This document shows positions 28,317-37,183 of a DNA stretch of 64,000 bases, piece by piece (the stretch's first letter is position 1; every line of letters begins with the position of its first letter). Under the pieces are notes generated by a model that was given only the letters and a program-made list of their open reading frames with translations, was not told the origin of the DNA and made no database searches. The DNA is from Pseudomonas viridiflava (GTDB lineage: Bacteria > Pseudomonadota > Gammaproteobacteria > Pseudomonadales > Pseudomonadaceae), in the NCBI RefSeq assembly GCF_900601905.1, contig NZ_UWFA01000421.1:51433-115432 (forward strand). The letters are read 5' to 3'. A program made the position numbers and the translations under genes.

Positions 28317-28355
28317 AAAAAAAAGCCCCTGTCACGTGAAGTGCAGGGGCTTTTT
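28317..28355. terminator. Bidirectional terminator between uvrA and bfr
   Basis: AAAAAAAAGCCCCTG...CAGGGGCTTTTT forms a strong stem with A/T runs on both sides and can end both convergent genes. Confidence 0.92.
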
Positions 28356-28374
28356 CATGTTGCCGCCGACTGAA

Positions 28375-28839
28375 TCAGAACTGCGATTGCAGGTAATTTT
28401 CCAGGCCGATGGTCTTGATCAGACCGAGCTGCTTTTCCAGCCAGTAGGTGTGATCTTCTTCAGTATCGTTCAGCTGGACGCGCAGGATCTCGCGAGTCAC
28501 GTAATCCTTGTGCAGCTCGCAAAGCTCGATGCCTTTACACAGCGCGGCACGCACTTTGTACTCCAGACGCAGATCGGCAGCGAACATCTCGGGGACTGTG
28601 GTGCCCACATCAAGATCGTCCGGACGCATGCGCGGTGTGCCTTCGAGCATCAGGATGCGGCGCATCAATGCATCGGCGTGCTGCGCCTCCTCTTCCATCT
28701 CGTGGTTGATGCGCTCATAGAGCTTGGTAAAGCCCCAGTCTTCATACATGCGCGAGTGGACAAAATATTGGTCACGCGCTGCCAGTTCGCCAACCAGCAA
28801 CGTGTTCAGATAATCGATTACTTCCGGGTGGCCTAGCAT
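28375..28839 (-). CDS. bfr: Bacterioferritin-like ferritin (BfrA/FtnA type)
   Basis: A 154-aa four-helix ferritin subunit. The ferroxidase ligands Glu18, Glu51 and His54 are present, with further Glu and His in the second half (CELHKDY...EEDHTYW). The residue at the haem-ligand position Met52 of E. coli Bfr is Ala here, so haem binding is not expected. The P. aeruginosa homologue first named BfrA behaves as a haem-free ferritin (FtnA). The ATG at 28839 matches the family length. It follows katA in the same direction, linking iron storage with peroxide defence, but a terminator lies between them. Confidence 0.92.
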   Translation of the reverse strand: MLGHPEVIDYLNTLLVGELAARDQYFVHSRMYEDWGFTKLYERINHEMEEEAQHADALMRRILMLEGTPRMRPDDLDVGTTVPEMFAADLRLEYKVRAALCKGIELCELHKDYVTREILRVQLNDTEEDHTYWLEKQLGLIKTIGLENYLQSQF

Positions 28840-28953
28840 CGCCCACATCTCCCCTGCTTCAAAGCGCATAGTCTGAACCAACCAGCGTCCAAGGTCACTC
28901 GCCAAAGGGCAGAAAAGTGAGTAAAAGCGTCGAAATGCTGGGCTTTTGATGCG

Positions 28954-28978
28954 AAAAACCGCCCAAATGAGGGCGGTT
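28954..28978 (-). terminator. Intrinsic terminator of katA
   Basis: On the minus strand AACCGCCC-loop-GGGCGGTT plus a T-run, 17 bases after the katA stop and before bfr. Confidence 0.85.
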
Positions 28979-28995
28979 CTGTTTATCACTTCGAG

Positions 28996-30444
28996 TTAGC
29001 CCAGCTGAACGCCCAGCGCGTCAGCGACGCCTTGGCCATAAGCAGCATCAGCCTTGAAGAAGTGCTGCAACTGTCGCTGCACCACATCGCTGGAAACGCC
29101 CTGCATCGCACCGGCAATGTTACCGATCAGCAACGCTTTCTGATCAGCGTCCATCAGGTTGAACAGCTTGCCCGCCTGGCTGTAATAGTCGCCATCTACG
29201 CGATGATCAAAGCGATCCGCCGCGCCGCTGAGTGCCAATGCAGGCTCTGCGTAGCGTGGGTCCTGCTTGGGCGAATCTGAGTAGCTGTTTGGCTCGTAGT
29301 TGGGAGCGGAACCGCCGTTGGAGCCAAACGCCATGGAGCCGTCACGCTGGTAGCTGTGAACAGGATTCAGCGGAGCGTTGATCGGCAGTTGCTGGTGGTT
29401 GGTCCCGACGCGATAGCGGTGCGCATCGGCGTATGCAAACACGCGGCCCTGCAGCATGCGGTCAGGAGACAAGCCTACACCCGGCACCATGTTGCTCGGC
29501 CCAAAGGCAGCCTGCTCGACCTCGGCAAAGTAATTGAGCGGGTTGCGATTAAGCTCGATCTCGCCGATTTCAATCAACGGATACTCTTTTTGCGACCAAG
29601 TCTTGGTTACATCAAACGGGTTCTCGTGATGAGCTGCGGCTTGAGCTTCGGTCATCAACTGGATGCAGACGCTCCATTTCGGGAAATCGCCTTTCTCAAT
29701 CGCGCCAAACAGATCGCGCTGAGCGTAATCAGGGTCAGTGCCTGCAATACGTGCAGCATCGGCCGGAGCGAGGTTCTTGATCCCTTGCTTGGTCTTGTAA
29801 TGCCATTTGACCCAGTGACGCTCACCGGCGGCGCTGATCAGGCTGTAAGTGTGACTACCGAAGCCGTGCATGTGGCGATAGCCATCAGGAATGCCTCGGT
29901 CGGAGAACAGAATGGTGACCTGGTGTAGCGCTTCAGGAGAATGCGACCAGAAGTCCCACATCATCTGAGCGCTTTTCAGGTTGGTCTGGGACAAGCGCTT
30001 TTGCGTATGGATAAAATCAGGGAATTTCAGCGGATCGCGGATGAAGAACACAGGCGTGTTGTTGCCTACGATGTCCCAATTGCCTTCCTCGGTATAGAAC
30101 TTCAAGGCGAAACCGCGTGGGTCGCGCTCGGTATCCGCCGAACCCCGCTCACCACCGACCGTGGAAAAACGAAGAAAGATTGGAGTTTGCTTGCCAACAG
30201 TCTCGAACAGCTTGGCACTGCTGTACTGGGTGATATCGCGACTGACGGTGAACGTGCCGTGAGCACCTGACCCTTTCGCGTGAACGCGGCGTTCCGGGAT
30301 GTTCTCCCGATTGAAATGGGCAAGTTTTTCAATCAGATGAAAATCGTCGAGCAACAGCGGACCACGCGGGCCTGCGGAACGGGAATTCTGGTTGTCGGCT
30401 ACCGGAGCGCCACTGGCGGTGGTCAGCGTTTTATTCTGGCTCAT
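28996..30444 (-). CDS. katA: Catalase, haem-dependent small-subunit type
   Basis: KatA (482 aa) degrades hydrogen peroxide. The distal His55 lies in RRVHAKGSGAHG, the distal Asn in VGNNTPVFFIRD (near 128), and the proximal Tyr region is RVFAYADAHRYRVG. Length and motifs fit clade 3 monofunctional catalases, the main vegetative catalase of Pseudomonas. The ATG has AGAGGAAG upstream. bfr follows it, so a peroxide/iron stress unit is likely, with regulation by OxyR expected from the family but only a half-site seen here. Confidence 0.96.
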   Translation of the reverse strand: MSQNKTLTTASGAPVADNQNSRSAGPRGPLLLDDFHLIEKLAHFNRENIPERRVHAKGSGAHGTFTVSRDITQYSSAKLFETVGKQTPIFLRFSTVGGERGSADTERDPRGFALKFYTEEGNWDIVGNNTPVFFIRDPLKFPDFIHTQKRLSQTNLKSAQMMWDFWSHSPEALHQVTILFSDRGIPDGYRHMHGFGSHTYSLISAAGERHWVKWHYKTKQGIKNLAPADAARIAGTDPDYAQRDLFGAIEKGDFPKWSVCIQLMTEAQAAAHHENPFDVTKTWSQKEYPLIEIGEIELNRNPLNYFAEVEQAAFGPSNMVPGVGLSPDRMLQGRVFAYADAHRYRVGTNHQQLPINAPLNPVHSYQRDGSMAFGSNGGSAPNYEPNSYSDSPKQDPRYAEPALALSGAADRFDHRVDGDYYSQAGKLFNLMDADQKALLIGNIAGAMQGVSSDVVQRQLQHFFKADAAYGQGVADALGVQLG

Positions 30445-30496
30445 ACGATCTACTTCCTCTTTCAGTCTAGAACTGCCGGCTAATTGGCTGGACGGG

Positions 30497-30525
30497 AGTA
30501 TTGATCATCCACGTTACAGCTACAA
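30497..30525 (-). promoter_or_regulatory. Candidate katA promoter
   Basis: On the minus strand TTGTAG, 17 bases, AATACT, ending about 50 bases before the katA start. The positions are good but the hexamers are only moderate. Confidence 0.45.
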
Positions 30526-30637
30526 ATTTATTAAATTGCGGCTGTCGATAGATAATTACTAACTCTGTGTTTTGGCGAAAGAGTGGAATGAATCGCGAAG
30601 CGAAGCTTGTACAAACTGTGCTTTTTCTTGCAGACAC

Positions 30638-30666
30638 AAAAAACCGGGCGCTAGGCCCGGTTTTTT
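30638..30666 (-). terminator. Terminator of the alpha operon
   Basis: AAAAAACCGGGC and GCCCGGTTTTTT form a 12-base stem, 17 bases after the rplQ stop; the symmetrical runs make it bidirectional in principle. Confidence 0.92.
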
Positions 30667-30682
30667 GTTTCAGACTGACATC

Positions 30683-31069
30683 TTACTCAGCGGATACAGC
30701 TTCACCGCCAGCAGGACGATCAACCAGCTCGACGTACGCCATAGGCGCGTTGTCGCCAGTGCGAAAACCGCACTTGAGGATGCGCAGGTAGCCACCCTCA
30801 CGGGTTGCATAACGCTTGCCCAGATCGTTGAACAGCTTACCAACGATTGCTTTCGAACGAGTACGGTCGAAAGCCAGACGGCGGTTAGCCAGACTGTCTG
30901 TTTTAGCCAAAGTGATCAGCGGCTCAGCAACGCGACGCAGTTCTTTAGCTTTCGGCAATGTAGTTTTGATCAGCTCGTGCTCGAACAGCGACACCGCCAT
31001 GTTTTGAAACATGGCCTTACGGTGCGAGCTAGTCCGGCTCAGGTGACGACCACTTTTACGATGACGCAT
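30683..31069 (-). CDS. rplQ: 50S ribosomal protein L17
   Basis: L17 (128 aa) begins MRHRKSGRHLSRTSSHRKAM, the invariant family start, and continues with the basic helical core that packs near the exit tunnel. It is the last gene of the alpha operon, 42 bases after rpoA, with a strong terminator behind it. Confidence 0.98.
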   Translation of the reverse strand: MRHRKSGRHLSRTSSHRKAMFQNMAVSLFEHELIKTTLPKAKELRRVAEPLITLAKTDSLANRRLAFDRTRSKAIVGKLFNDLGKRYATREGGYLRILKCGFRTGDNAPMAYVELVDRPAGGEAVSAE

Positions 31070-31111
31070 GGTTCATTCCTTACCAAACACAACGTTCGGT
31101 GATTACGACGA

Positions 31112-32113
31112 TCAGGCAGTCGCCTTGTCGTCCTTCTTAAGACTTGCCGGCGGCCAGTTGTCGAGGCGCATGCCGAGGGACAGACCACGGGAGGCCAGGA
31201 CGTCTTTGATCTCAGTCAAGGACTTCTTGCCAAGGTTTGGAGTCTTCAACAATTCTACTTCGGTGCGCTGAATCAGGTCGCCGATGTAGTAAATGTTCTC
31301 CGCCTTGAGGCAGTTGGCCGAACGTACAGTCAGTTCCAAATCGTCAACCGGACGGAGCAGGATCGGATCGATCTCGTCTTCCTGTTCGATTACCACTGGC
31401 TCACTGTCACCTTTGAGGTCGACGAACGCAGCCAACTGCTGTTGCAGAATGGTTGCAGCACGACGGATAGCCTCTTCAGGATCCAGAGTACCGTTGGTTT
31501 CCAGATCAATAACCAGCTTGTCCAGGTTAGTACGCTGCTCGACACGGGCGTTTTCCACCACGTATGCGATACGGCGAACCGGGCTGAACGAAGAGTCAAG
31601 CTGCAAGCGACCAATGCTGCGGCTTTCGTCTTCATCGCTCTGACGCGAGTCTGCCGGTTCATAACCACGACCACGAGCTACGGTGAGCTTCATGTTCAAG
31701 GCGCCGTTAGACGCCAGGTTAGCGATTACGTGATCGGGATTAACGATCTCGACATCATGATCCAGCTGAATATCGGCAGCGGTAACCACCCCCGAACCCT
31801 TCTTCGACAAGGTCAGCGTAACTTCGTCTCGACCGTGCAGCTTGATAGCCAGACCTTTAAGGTTCAACAGGATTTCAATGACATCTTCCTGTACACCTTC
31901 GATGGCGCTGTACTCGTGGAGTACACCGTCAATCTCGGCCTCGACTACTGCACAGCCGGGCATGGAGGACAACAGGATGCGGCGCAGCGCGTTGCCCAGG
32001 GTATGGCCGAAACCACGCTCGAGAGGCTCGAGAGTGATTTTGGCGCGGGTTGGACTGACAACCTGCACATCAATATGGCGGGGTGTCAGGAACTCATTTA
32101 CCGAAATCTGCAT
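31112..32113 (-). CDS. rpoA: RNA polymerase alpha subunit
   Basis: Alpha (333 aa) nucleates polymerase assembly and contacts upstream promoter DNA and activators. The N-terminal dimerisation domain covers about residues 1-230 (GFGHTLGNALRRILLSS near 34-50). A linker follows, and then the C-terminal domain with RSANCLKAENI and the helix-hairpin-helix NLGKKSLTEIKD. Full length, between rpsD and rplQ. Confidence 0.98.
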   Translation of the reverse strand: MQISVNEFLTPRHIDVQVVSPTRAKITLEPLERGFGHTLGNALRRILLSSMPGCAVVEAEIDGVLHEYSAIEGVQEDVIEILLNLKGLAIKLHGRDEVTLTLSKKGSGVVTAADIQLDHDVEIVNPDHVIANLASNGALNMKLTVARGRGYEPADSRQSDEDESRSIGRLQLDSSFSPVRRIAYVVENARVEQRTNLDKLVIDLETNGTLDPEEAIRRAATILQQQLAAFVDLKGDSEPVVIEQEDEIDPILLRPVDDLELTVRSANCLKAENIYYIGDLIQRTEVELLKTPNLGKKSLTEIKDVLASRGLSLGMRLDNWPPASLKKDDKATA

Positions 32114-32135
32114 GGATGCACCTATTTTCTAGCCC

Positions 32136-32756
32136 TTACTTGGAGTAGAGCTCGACAATCAGGCTTTCGTTGATGTCGGCGGACAGATCACTGCGAGCAG
32201 GAACGTTCTTGAAAACGCCCGATTTCTTCTCAGTGTCTACTTCTACCCATTCTACGCGGCCACGTTGGGCACACAGATCGAGAGCTTGGACAATGCGCAG
32301 TTGGTTCTTAGCCTTCTCGCGGATAGCAACCACGTCACCAGCACGAACCTGGTACGAAGGTACGTTAACGGTTTTGCCGTTTACGCTGACCGACTTGTGA
32401 GAAACCAGTTGACGGGATTCTGCACGCGTCGAGCCGAAGCCCATGCGATATACAACGTTGTCCAGGCGGCATTCGAGCAGTTGCAGCAGGTTCTCACCAG
32501 TAGCGCCTTTCTTGCCGGCAGCTTCTTTGTAGTAACCGCTGAATTGACGCTCGAGAACGCCATAGATACGACGTACTTTTTGTTTCTCACGCAGCTGAGT
32601 ACCGTAATCGGACTGGCGACCGCGGCGTTGGCCGTGGATACCTGGAGCTGCTTCGATGTTGCACTTGGATTCGATAGCGCGAACGCCGCTCTTCAAAAAG
32701 AGATCGGTGCCTTCACGACGAGCAAGTTTGCATTTTGGACCAATGTAACGAGCCAT
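32136..32756 (-). CDS. rpsD: 30S ribosomal protein S4
   Basis: S4 (206 aa) is a primary 16S rRNA-binding protein, and in enterobacteria it represses the alpha operon by binding its leader. The start MARYIGPKCKLARREGTDLF and the S4 RNA-binding domain (RLDNVVYRMGF...SHKSVSVNGKTVN) are intact. Confidence 0.98.
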   Translation of the reverse strand: MARYIGPKCKLARREGTDLFLKSGVRAIESKCNIEAAPGIHGQRRGRQSDYGTQLREKQKVRRIYGVLERQFSGYYKEAAGKKGATGENLLQLLECRLDNVVYRMGFGSTRAESRQLVSHKSVSVNGKTVNVPSYQVRAGDVVAIREKAKNQLRIVQALDLCAQRGRVEWVEVDTEKKSGVFKNVPARSDLSADINESLIVELYSK

Positions 32757-32774
32757 TTCTTACAGTCTCCTGGA

Positions 32775-33164
32775 TTACACGCGGCGCTTCTTCGGCGGAC
32801 GGCACCCGTTGTGCGGGATTGGCGTCACGTCGGTGATGCTGGCGATCTTATAGCCACAGCCGTTCAAAGCACGGACAGCGGACTCACGACCTGGACCTGG
32901 ACCCTTGACGTTGACGTCGAGGTTCTTCAGACCATATTCCAGCGCAGCTTGACCAGCACGTTCAGCAGCTACTTGAGCAGCGAACGGGGTGGACTTACGT
33001 GAACCGCGGAAACCCGAGCCGCCGGAGGTAGCCCAAGAAAGCGCGTTACCTTGACGATCGGTGATGGTGACGATTGTGTTGTTAAAAGAAGCGTGGATGT
33101 GGGCGATGCCATCAACCACCGTCTTTTTAACTTTTTTACGAGGACGAGCAGCAGGTTTTGCCAT
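32775..33164 (-). CDS. rpsK: 30S ribosomal protein S11
   Basis: S11 (129 aa) lines the mRNA exit region of the platform. The family signatures AHIHASFNNTIVTITD and VTPIPHNGCRPPKKRRV are complete. Alpha operon, between rpsM and rpsD. Confidence 0.98.
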   Translation of the reverse strand: MAKPAARPRKKVKKTVVDGIAHIHASFNNTIVTITDRQGNALSWATSGGSGFRGSRKSTPFAAQVAAERAGQAALEYGLKNLDVNVKGPGPGRESAVRALNGCGYKIASITDVTPIPHNGCRPPKKRRV

Positions 33165-33194
33165 GACTAAATTCCTGTCGTTGCGCTGGTGCGA

Positions 33195-33551
33195 TTACTT
33201 GCGGATCGGCTTACGCGGACCTTTGCGAGTACGCGCGTTGGTCTTGGTACGCTGACCGCGTACTGGAAGACCACGACGATGGCGCAGACCGCGATAGCAG
33301 CCCAAATCCATCAAGCGCTTGATTTTCATGTTGATTTCGCGACGCAGGTCACCTTCAGTGGTGAACTTCGCCACTTCGCCACGCAGCTGTTCAATCTGCT
33401 CGTCGCTCAGATCCTTGATCTTTGCCGCTGGGTTAACCCCAGTGGTAGCACAGATTTTCTGTGCAGTGGTGCGACCAACACCATAGATGTAGGTCAACGA
33501 GATAACAGCATGCTTGTTATCTGGAACGTTAACGCCTGCAATACGGGCCAT
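33195..33551 (-). CDS. rpsM: 30S ribosomal protein S13
   Basis: S13 (118 aa) sits in the head and touches the P-site tRNA and the large subunit. The N-terminus MARIAGVNVPDNKHAVI and the basic tail GQRTKTNARTRKGPRKPIRK are typical. First gene of the alpha operon, behind its own promoter at 33611-33639. Confidence 0.98.
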   Translation of the reverse strand: MARIAGVNVPDNKHAVISLTYIYGVGRTTAQKICATTGVNPAAKIKDLSDEQIEQLRGEVAKFTTEGDLRREINMKIKRLMDLGCYRGLRHRRGLPVRGQRTKTNARTRKGPRKPIRK

Positions 33552-33610
33552 TCAGTGGGACTCCAATTGACAGCTACCTACGCCCCGGAAGCCAAGAAAT
33601 AGGGCGCGAG

Positions 33611-33639
33611 ATAATATCGCTGTAATAACAAATAATCAA
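33611..33639 (-). promoter_or_regulatory. Alpha operon promoter (PrpsM)
   Basis: Minus strand TTGATT, an exact 17-base spacer and TATTAT, with the start expected near 33604 and a leader of about 55 bases before rpsM. The -35 directly abuts the hairpin at 33640-33663. Confidence 0.65.
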
Positions 33640-33663
33640 CCCAGCAGCGCACTAGCTGCTGGG
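33640..33663 (-). terminator. Hairpin at the spc/alpha junction
   Basis: CCCAGCAGC and GCTGCTGGG form a perfect nine-base stem over a six-base loop, followed on the minus strand by TTGATTATTTGTTATT. It probably ends or attenuates spc transcription after rpmJ. Confidence 0.65.
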
Positions 33664-33681
33664 CTTAAGCACAAATCACAA

Positions 33682-33798
33682 TCAGCCTTGGCGCTGTTTA
33701 TGACGTGGTTCCGCGCTGCAAATTACTCGAACAACACCTTCGCGGCGAATAATCTTGCAGTTACGGCACAGCTTTTTCACCGATGCACGAACTTTCAT
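33682..33798 (-). CDS. rpmJ: 50S ribosomal protein L36
   Basis: A 38-aa protein, [19 protein letters not shown]..., with the CxxC...C...H zinc ribbon (Cys11, Cys14, Cys27, His32) of the zinc-binding L36 form. It is 28 bases after secY. As a zinc-holding ribosomal protein it could be exchanged for a zinc-free paralogue under zinc starvation. Confidence 0.96.
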
Positions 33799-33826
33799 TA
33801 CCAGCTCCTCGAACCTTATGGATGCT

Positions 33827-35155
33827 TCAGCGCAGCATGCCGCTGCCGTAGCCCTTCAGGTTGGCTTTCTTCATCAGGGATTCGTACTGGTGCGAAACGA
33901 GGTGCGATTGTACTTGGGACATGAAGTCCATAACAACCACTACCACGATCAGCAACGAGGTCCCGCCAAGGTAGAACGGTACGTTTGCTGCAACCACCAG
34001 GAACTGGGGAAGCAAGCACACGGCCGTCATATAAAGAGCACCGAACATGGTCAAGCGAGTCAAAACGCCATCAATATAGCGCGCCGACTGCTCACCTGGA
34101 CGGATGCCCGGAATAAAGGCACCGGACTTCTTCAGGTTTTCCGCTACGTCTTTCGGATTGAACATCAACGCCGTATAGAAGAAGCAGAAGAAAATAATCC
34201 CTGCACTAAACAGCAGAATATTCAACGGCTGACCAGGAGCGATCGACTGCGAGATGTCCTGCAACCAGCCCATACCTTCAGACTGGCCAAACCAGGCACC
34301 CAACGAAGCCGGGAACAGCAAGATGCTGCTTGCGAAAATAGCTGGAATTACACCAGCCATATTCACTTTCAAAGGCAAGTGGCTAGTCTGCGCAGCGAAA
34401 ACCTTGCGGCCCTGCTGACGCTTGGCGTAGTGAACAGCGATACGACGCTGACCACGCTCAATGAACACCACGAAACCGATGATCGCTACTGCCAACAGAC
34501 CGATAGCAACCAGGGCGAAGATGTTGATATCCCCCTGACGTGCAGACTCGAAAGACTGCCCGATAGCTCTCGGAAGACCGGCGACGATACCTGCGAAAAT
34601 CAACATCGAGATACCGTTACCAACACCGCGCTCGGTAATCTGCTCGCCCAGCCACATCATGAACATCGCACCCGCCACAAACGTGGTGACAGCGACGAAG
34701 TGGAAGCCGATATCTGCAGAGAACGCAACGCCCTGACCGGCCAGGCCAACGGACATGCCGATAGCTTGAACCAGGGCCAGGACGACGGTGCCGTAGCGGG
34801 TGTACTGGCTGATCTTGCGACGGCCAGCTTCACCTTCCTTCTTCAACTGCTCCAGTTGCGGGCTCACGGCGGTCATCAGCTGCATGATGATCGATGCCGA
34901 AATGTACGGCATGATCCCCAATGCAAAAATGCTCATCCGTTCCAGCGCGCCACCGGAAAACATGTTGAACAAGCTAAGAATGGTCCCCTCATTCTGTCGA
35001 AACAGGTCTGCGAGTCGCTCCGGGTTAATACCTGGAACCGGGATGTGTGCGCCTATTCGGTAGACGATAATCGCCAGGAACAGAAAACGCAGACGAGCCC
35101 AGAGTTCAGACATACCGCCTTTGCCGAGCGCAGAGAGAGCACCTTGCTTAGCCAT
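33827..35155 (-). CDS. secY: Preprotein translocase subunit SecY
   Basis: SecY (442 aa) is the ten-helix channel of the Sec translocon. The plug region after the first helix ([11 protein letters not shown]), the FARRQ-like [12 protein letters not shown] cytoplasmic loop, and the C-terminal [15 protein letters not shown] tail are visible. It begins at the base after the rplO stop, so translation is tightly coupled. Its partner secE lies at the far end of the superoperon. Confidence 0.98.
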
Positions 35156-35590
35156 TTATTCCTCGAACTTGCCGCCAGCTGCTTCGATAGCCGCACGCGC
35201 ACCTTTGGTGGCTGCGATACCTTTGATGGTGACAGCGCGAGTAACCTCACCGGACAACATGATTTTCACACGTTGTACGTTTTGGTTGATCACGTTGGCA
35301 TCCTTCAGGGACTGCACAGTTACAACGTCGCCTTCCACTTTAGCCAGCTCGGACAGACGCACTTCTGCGCGGTCCATGGCCTTCAGGGAAACGAAGCCGA
35401 ATTTTGGCAGACGACGATGCAACGGCTGTTGGCCGCCTTCAAAGCCCGGAGCAATGGTGCCACCGGAGCGGGAGGTCTGACCTTTGTGGCCACGGCCACC
35501 AGTCTTACCCAAACCGCTACCGATACCACGGCCCGGACGATGCTTTTCGCGACGGGAACCCGGCGCTGGACTCAGATCATTGAGTTTCAT
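35156..35590 (-). CDS. rplO: 50S ribosomal protein L15
   Basis: L15 (144 aa), a late assembly protein. The Gly/Arg-rich N-terminus (MKLNDLSPAPGSRREKHRPG then GKTGGRGHKGQTSRSGG) and the C-terminal L15 fold are complete. spc operon. Confidence 0.98.
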   Translation of the reverse strand: MKLNDLSPAPGSRREKHRPGRGIGSGLGKTGGRGHKGQTSRSGGTIAPGFEGGQQPLHRRLPKFGFVSLKAMDRAEVRLSELAKVEGDVVTVQSLKDANVINQNVQRVKIMLSGEVTRAVTIKGIAATKGARAAIEAAGGKFEE

Positions 35591-35593
35591 CGA

Positions 35594-35770
35594 TTAACCC
35601 TCGACTCGCAGCATGTAGTAAGCCTTGTTGATCATCCCGCGATTCTCGGGAGTATCCAGCACTTCTACAGTGTGACCGATGCGACGCAGACCCAGACCTT
35701 TAACACACAGTTTGTGGTTAGGAATGCGACCGGTCATGCTTTTGATCAGCGTTACTTTAACGGTAGCCAT
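35594..35770 (-). CDS. rpmD: 50S ribosomal protein L30
   Basis: A 58-aa protein, MATVKVTLIKSMTGRIPNHK..., ending YYMLRVEG. This is the compact L30 fold that sits near 5S rRNA. It is three bases after rplO on the left and two bases from rpsE on the right. Confidence 0.97.
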   Translation of the reverse strand: MATVKVTLIKSMTGRIPNHKLCVKGLGLRRIGHTVEVLDTPENRGMINKAYYMLRVEG

Positions 35771-35772
35771 GA

Positions 35773-36273
35773 TCAGAAGATCTCCTTGACACTTTTGCCG
35801 CGCTTGGCAGCAATAGACTCAGGAGATTGCATAGCTTTCAAACCTTTGAAAGTGGCGTGAACCACGTTTACCGGGTTAGTCGAGCCATAGCACTTGGCCA
35901 ATACGTTCTGAACACCAGCAACTTCCAGCACTGCGCGCATAGCGCCGCCAGCGATGATACCGGTACCTTCAGAAGCAGGCTGCATGTACACCTTCGAAGC
36001 GCCATGAGCGGACTTCATTGCGTACTGCAGGGTAGTGCCGTTCAGATCAACCTGGATCATGTTGCGGCGAGCAGCTTCCATCGCCTTCTGGATCGCAGCA
36101 GGCACTTCACGTGACTTGCCACGGCCAAAGCCAACACGCCCTTTACCATCACCAACCACGGTCAACGCGGTGAAAGTGAAGATACGGCCGCCTTTTACAG
36201 TCTTTGCAACGCGGTTAACTTGAACCAGCTTCTCGATGTAGCCTTCGTCGCGTTTTTGGTCGTTATTTGACAT
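35773..36273 (-). CDS. rpsE: 30S ribosomal protein S5
   Basis: S5 (166 aa) helps maintain decoding accuracy and mRNA unwinding. The N-terminal double-stranded RNA-binding-like domain (VKGGRIFTFTALTVVGDGKG) and the C-terminal domain with GTGIIAGGAMR are intact. Confidence 0.98.
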   Translation of the reverse strand: MSNNDQKRDEGYIEKLVQVNRVAKTVKGGRIFTFTALTVVGDGKGRVGFGRGKSREVPAAIQKAMEAARRNMIQVDLNGTTLQYAMKSAHGASKVYMQPASEGTGIIAGGAMRAVLEVAGVQNVLAKCYGSTNPVNVVHATFKGLKAMQSPESIAAKRGKSVKEIF

Positions 36274-36276
36274 AAC

Positions 36277-36627
36277 TTAGAACTCCAGTCCGCCTTCACG
36301 AGCAGCATCAGCCAGCGCCTTGACGCGGCCGTGGTACTTGAAGCCAGAACGGTCGAAAGCCACTTGTGATACGCCGGCGGCTTTCGCACGCTCAGCAACC
36401 AGCTGGCCAACCTTAGTGGCCGCGTCGATGTTGCCAGTGGCAGCATCACGCAGTTCTTTGTCCAAAGTCGAGGCGCTCGCCAGGACTTTGCTGCCGTCGG
36501 CCGAAATGACCTGGGCATAAATGTGCTGCGAAGAGCGGTACACGCAGAGACGCACGACTTCTAGCTCGTGCATTTTCAGGCGTGCTTTGCGAGCGCGACG
36601 CAGTCGGGTAACTTTTTTGACGGTCAT
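36277..36627 (-). CDS. rplR: 50S ribosomal protein L18
   Basis: L18 (116 aa) binds 5S rRNA with L5. The start MTVKKVTRLRRARKARLKM and end FKYHGRVKALADAAREGGLEF match the family. spc operon. Confidence 0.98.
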   Translation of the reverse strand: MTVKKVTRLRRARKARLKMHELEVVRLCVYRSSQHIYAQVISADGSKVLASASTLDKELRDAATGNIDAATKVGQLVAERAKAAGVSQVAFDRSGFKYHGRVKALADAAREGGLEF

Positions 36628-36637
36628 TAGCTATGCC

Positions 36638-37171
36638 CTACTTCTTCTTGGCTTCTTTACGGCGGACGACTTCGTCTGCGTAACGCACACCTTTGCCTTT
36701 GTACGGCTCAGGACGGCGGAAGTCGCGGATCTCAGCGGCCACTTGACCAACCAACTGCTTGTCGATACCTCGGATGAAGATATCGGTCTGGTTGGGAGTC
36801 TCAGCGGTGATGCCTTCCGGCAGTTCGTAATCCACTGGGTGCGAGAAGCCAAGAGCCAGGTTCAGCACTGTGCCTTTTGCTTGCGCTTTGTAACCAACAC
36901 CGACCAGCTGGAGCTTGCGCTCGAAGCCTTGGCTTACGCCCTGGACCATGTTGTTAACCAGTGCACGAGTGGTGCCGGCCATTGCGCGAGTCTGTTGATC
37001 GCCATTGCGAGCAGCGAAACGCAACTCACCGGCTTCTTCAACAATCTCAACAGACGAATGGATGTTCAGATCTAGAGTACCCTTGGCACCCTTCACCGAA
37101 AGCTGCTGGCCGACGAGTTTAACTTCGACGCCTGATGGCAGCTTAACGGGGTTCTTAGCTACGCGTGACAT
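36638..37171 (-). CDS. rplF: 50S ribosomal protein L6
   Basis: L6 (177 aa) has two related domains and lies by the factor-binding site. MSRVAKNPVKLPSGVEVKL and the C-terminal RRPEPYKGKGVRYADEVVRRKEAKK are characteristic. Confidence 0.98.
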   Translation of the reverse strand: MSRVAKNPVKLPSGVEVKLVGQQLSVKGAKGTLDLNIHSSVEIVEEAGELRFAARNGDQQTRAMAGTTRALVNNMVQGVSQGFERKLQLVGVGYKAQAKGTVLNLALGFSHPVDYELPEGITAETPNQTDIFIRGIDKQLVGQVAAEIRDFRRPEPYKGKGVRYADEVVRRKEAKKK

Positions 37172-37183
37172 GCTTATCCCCCC

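Noticed and set aside
33755..35860. Plus-strand open frame of 701 codons opposite secY and rplO
   Set aside because: Shadow of well-established ribosomal and secY genes; not protein-like.
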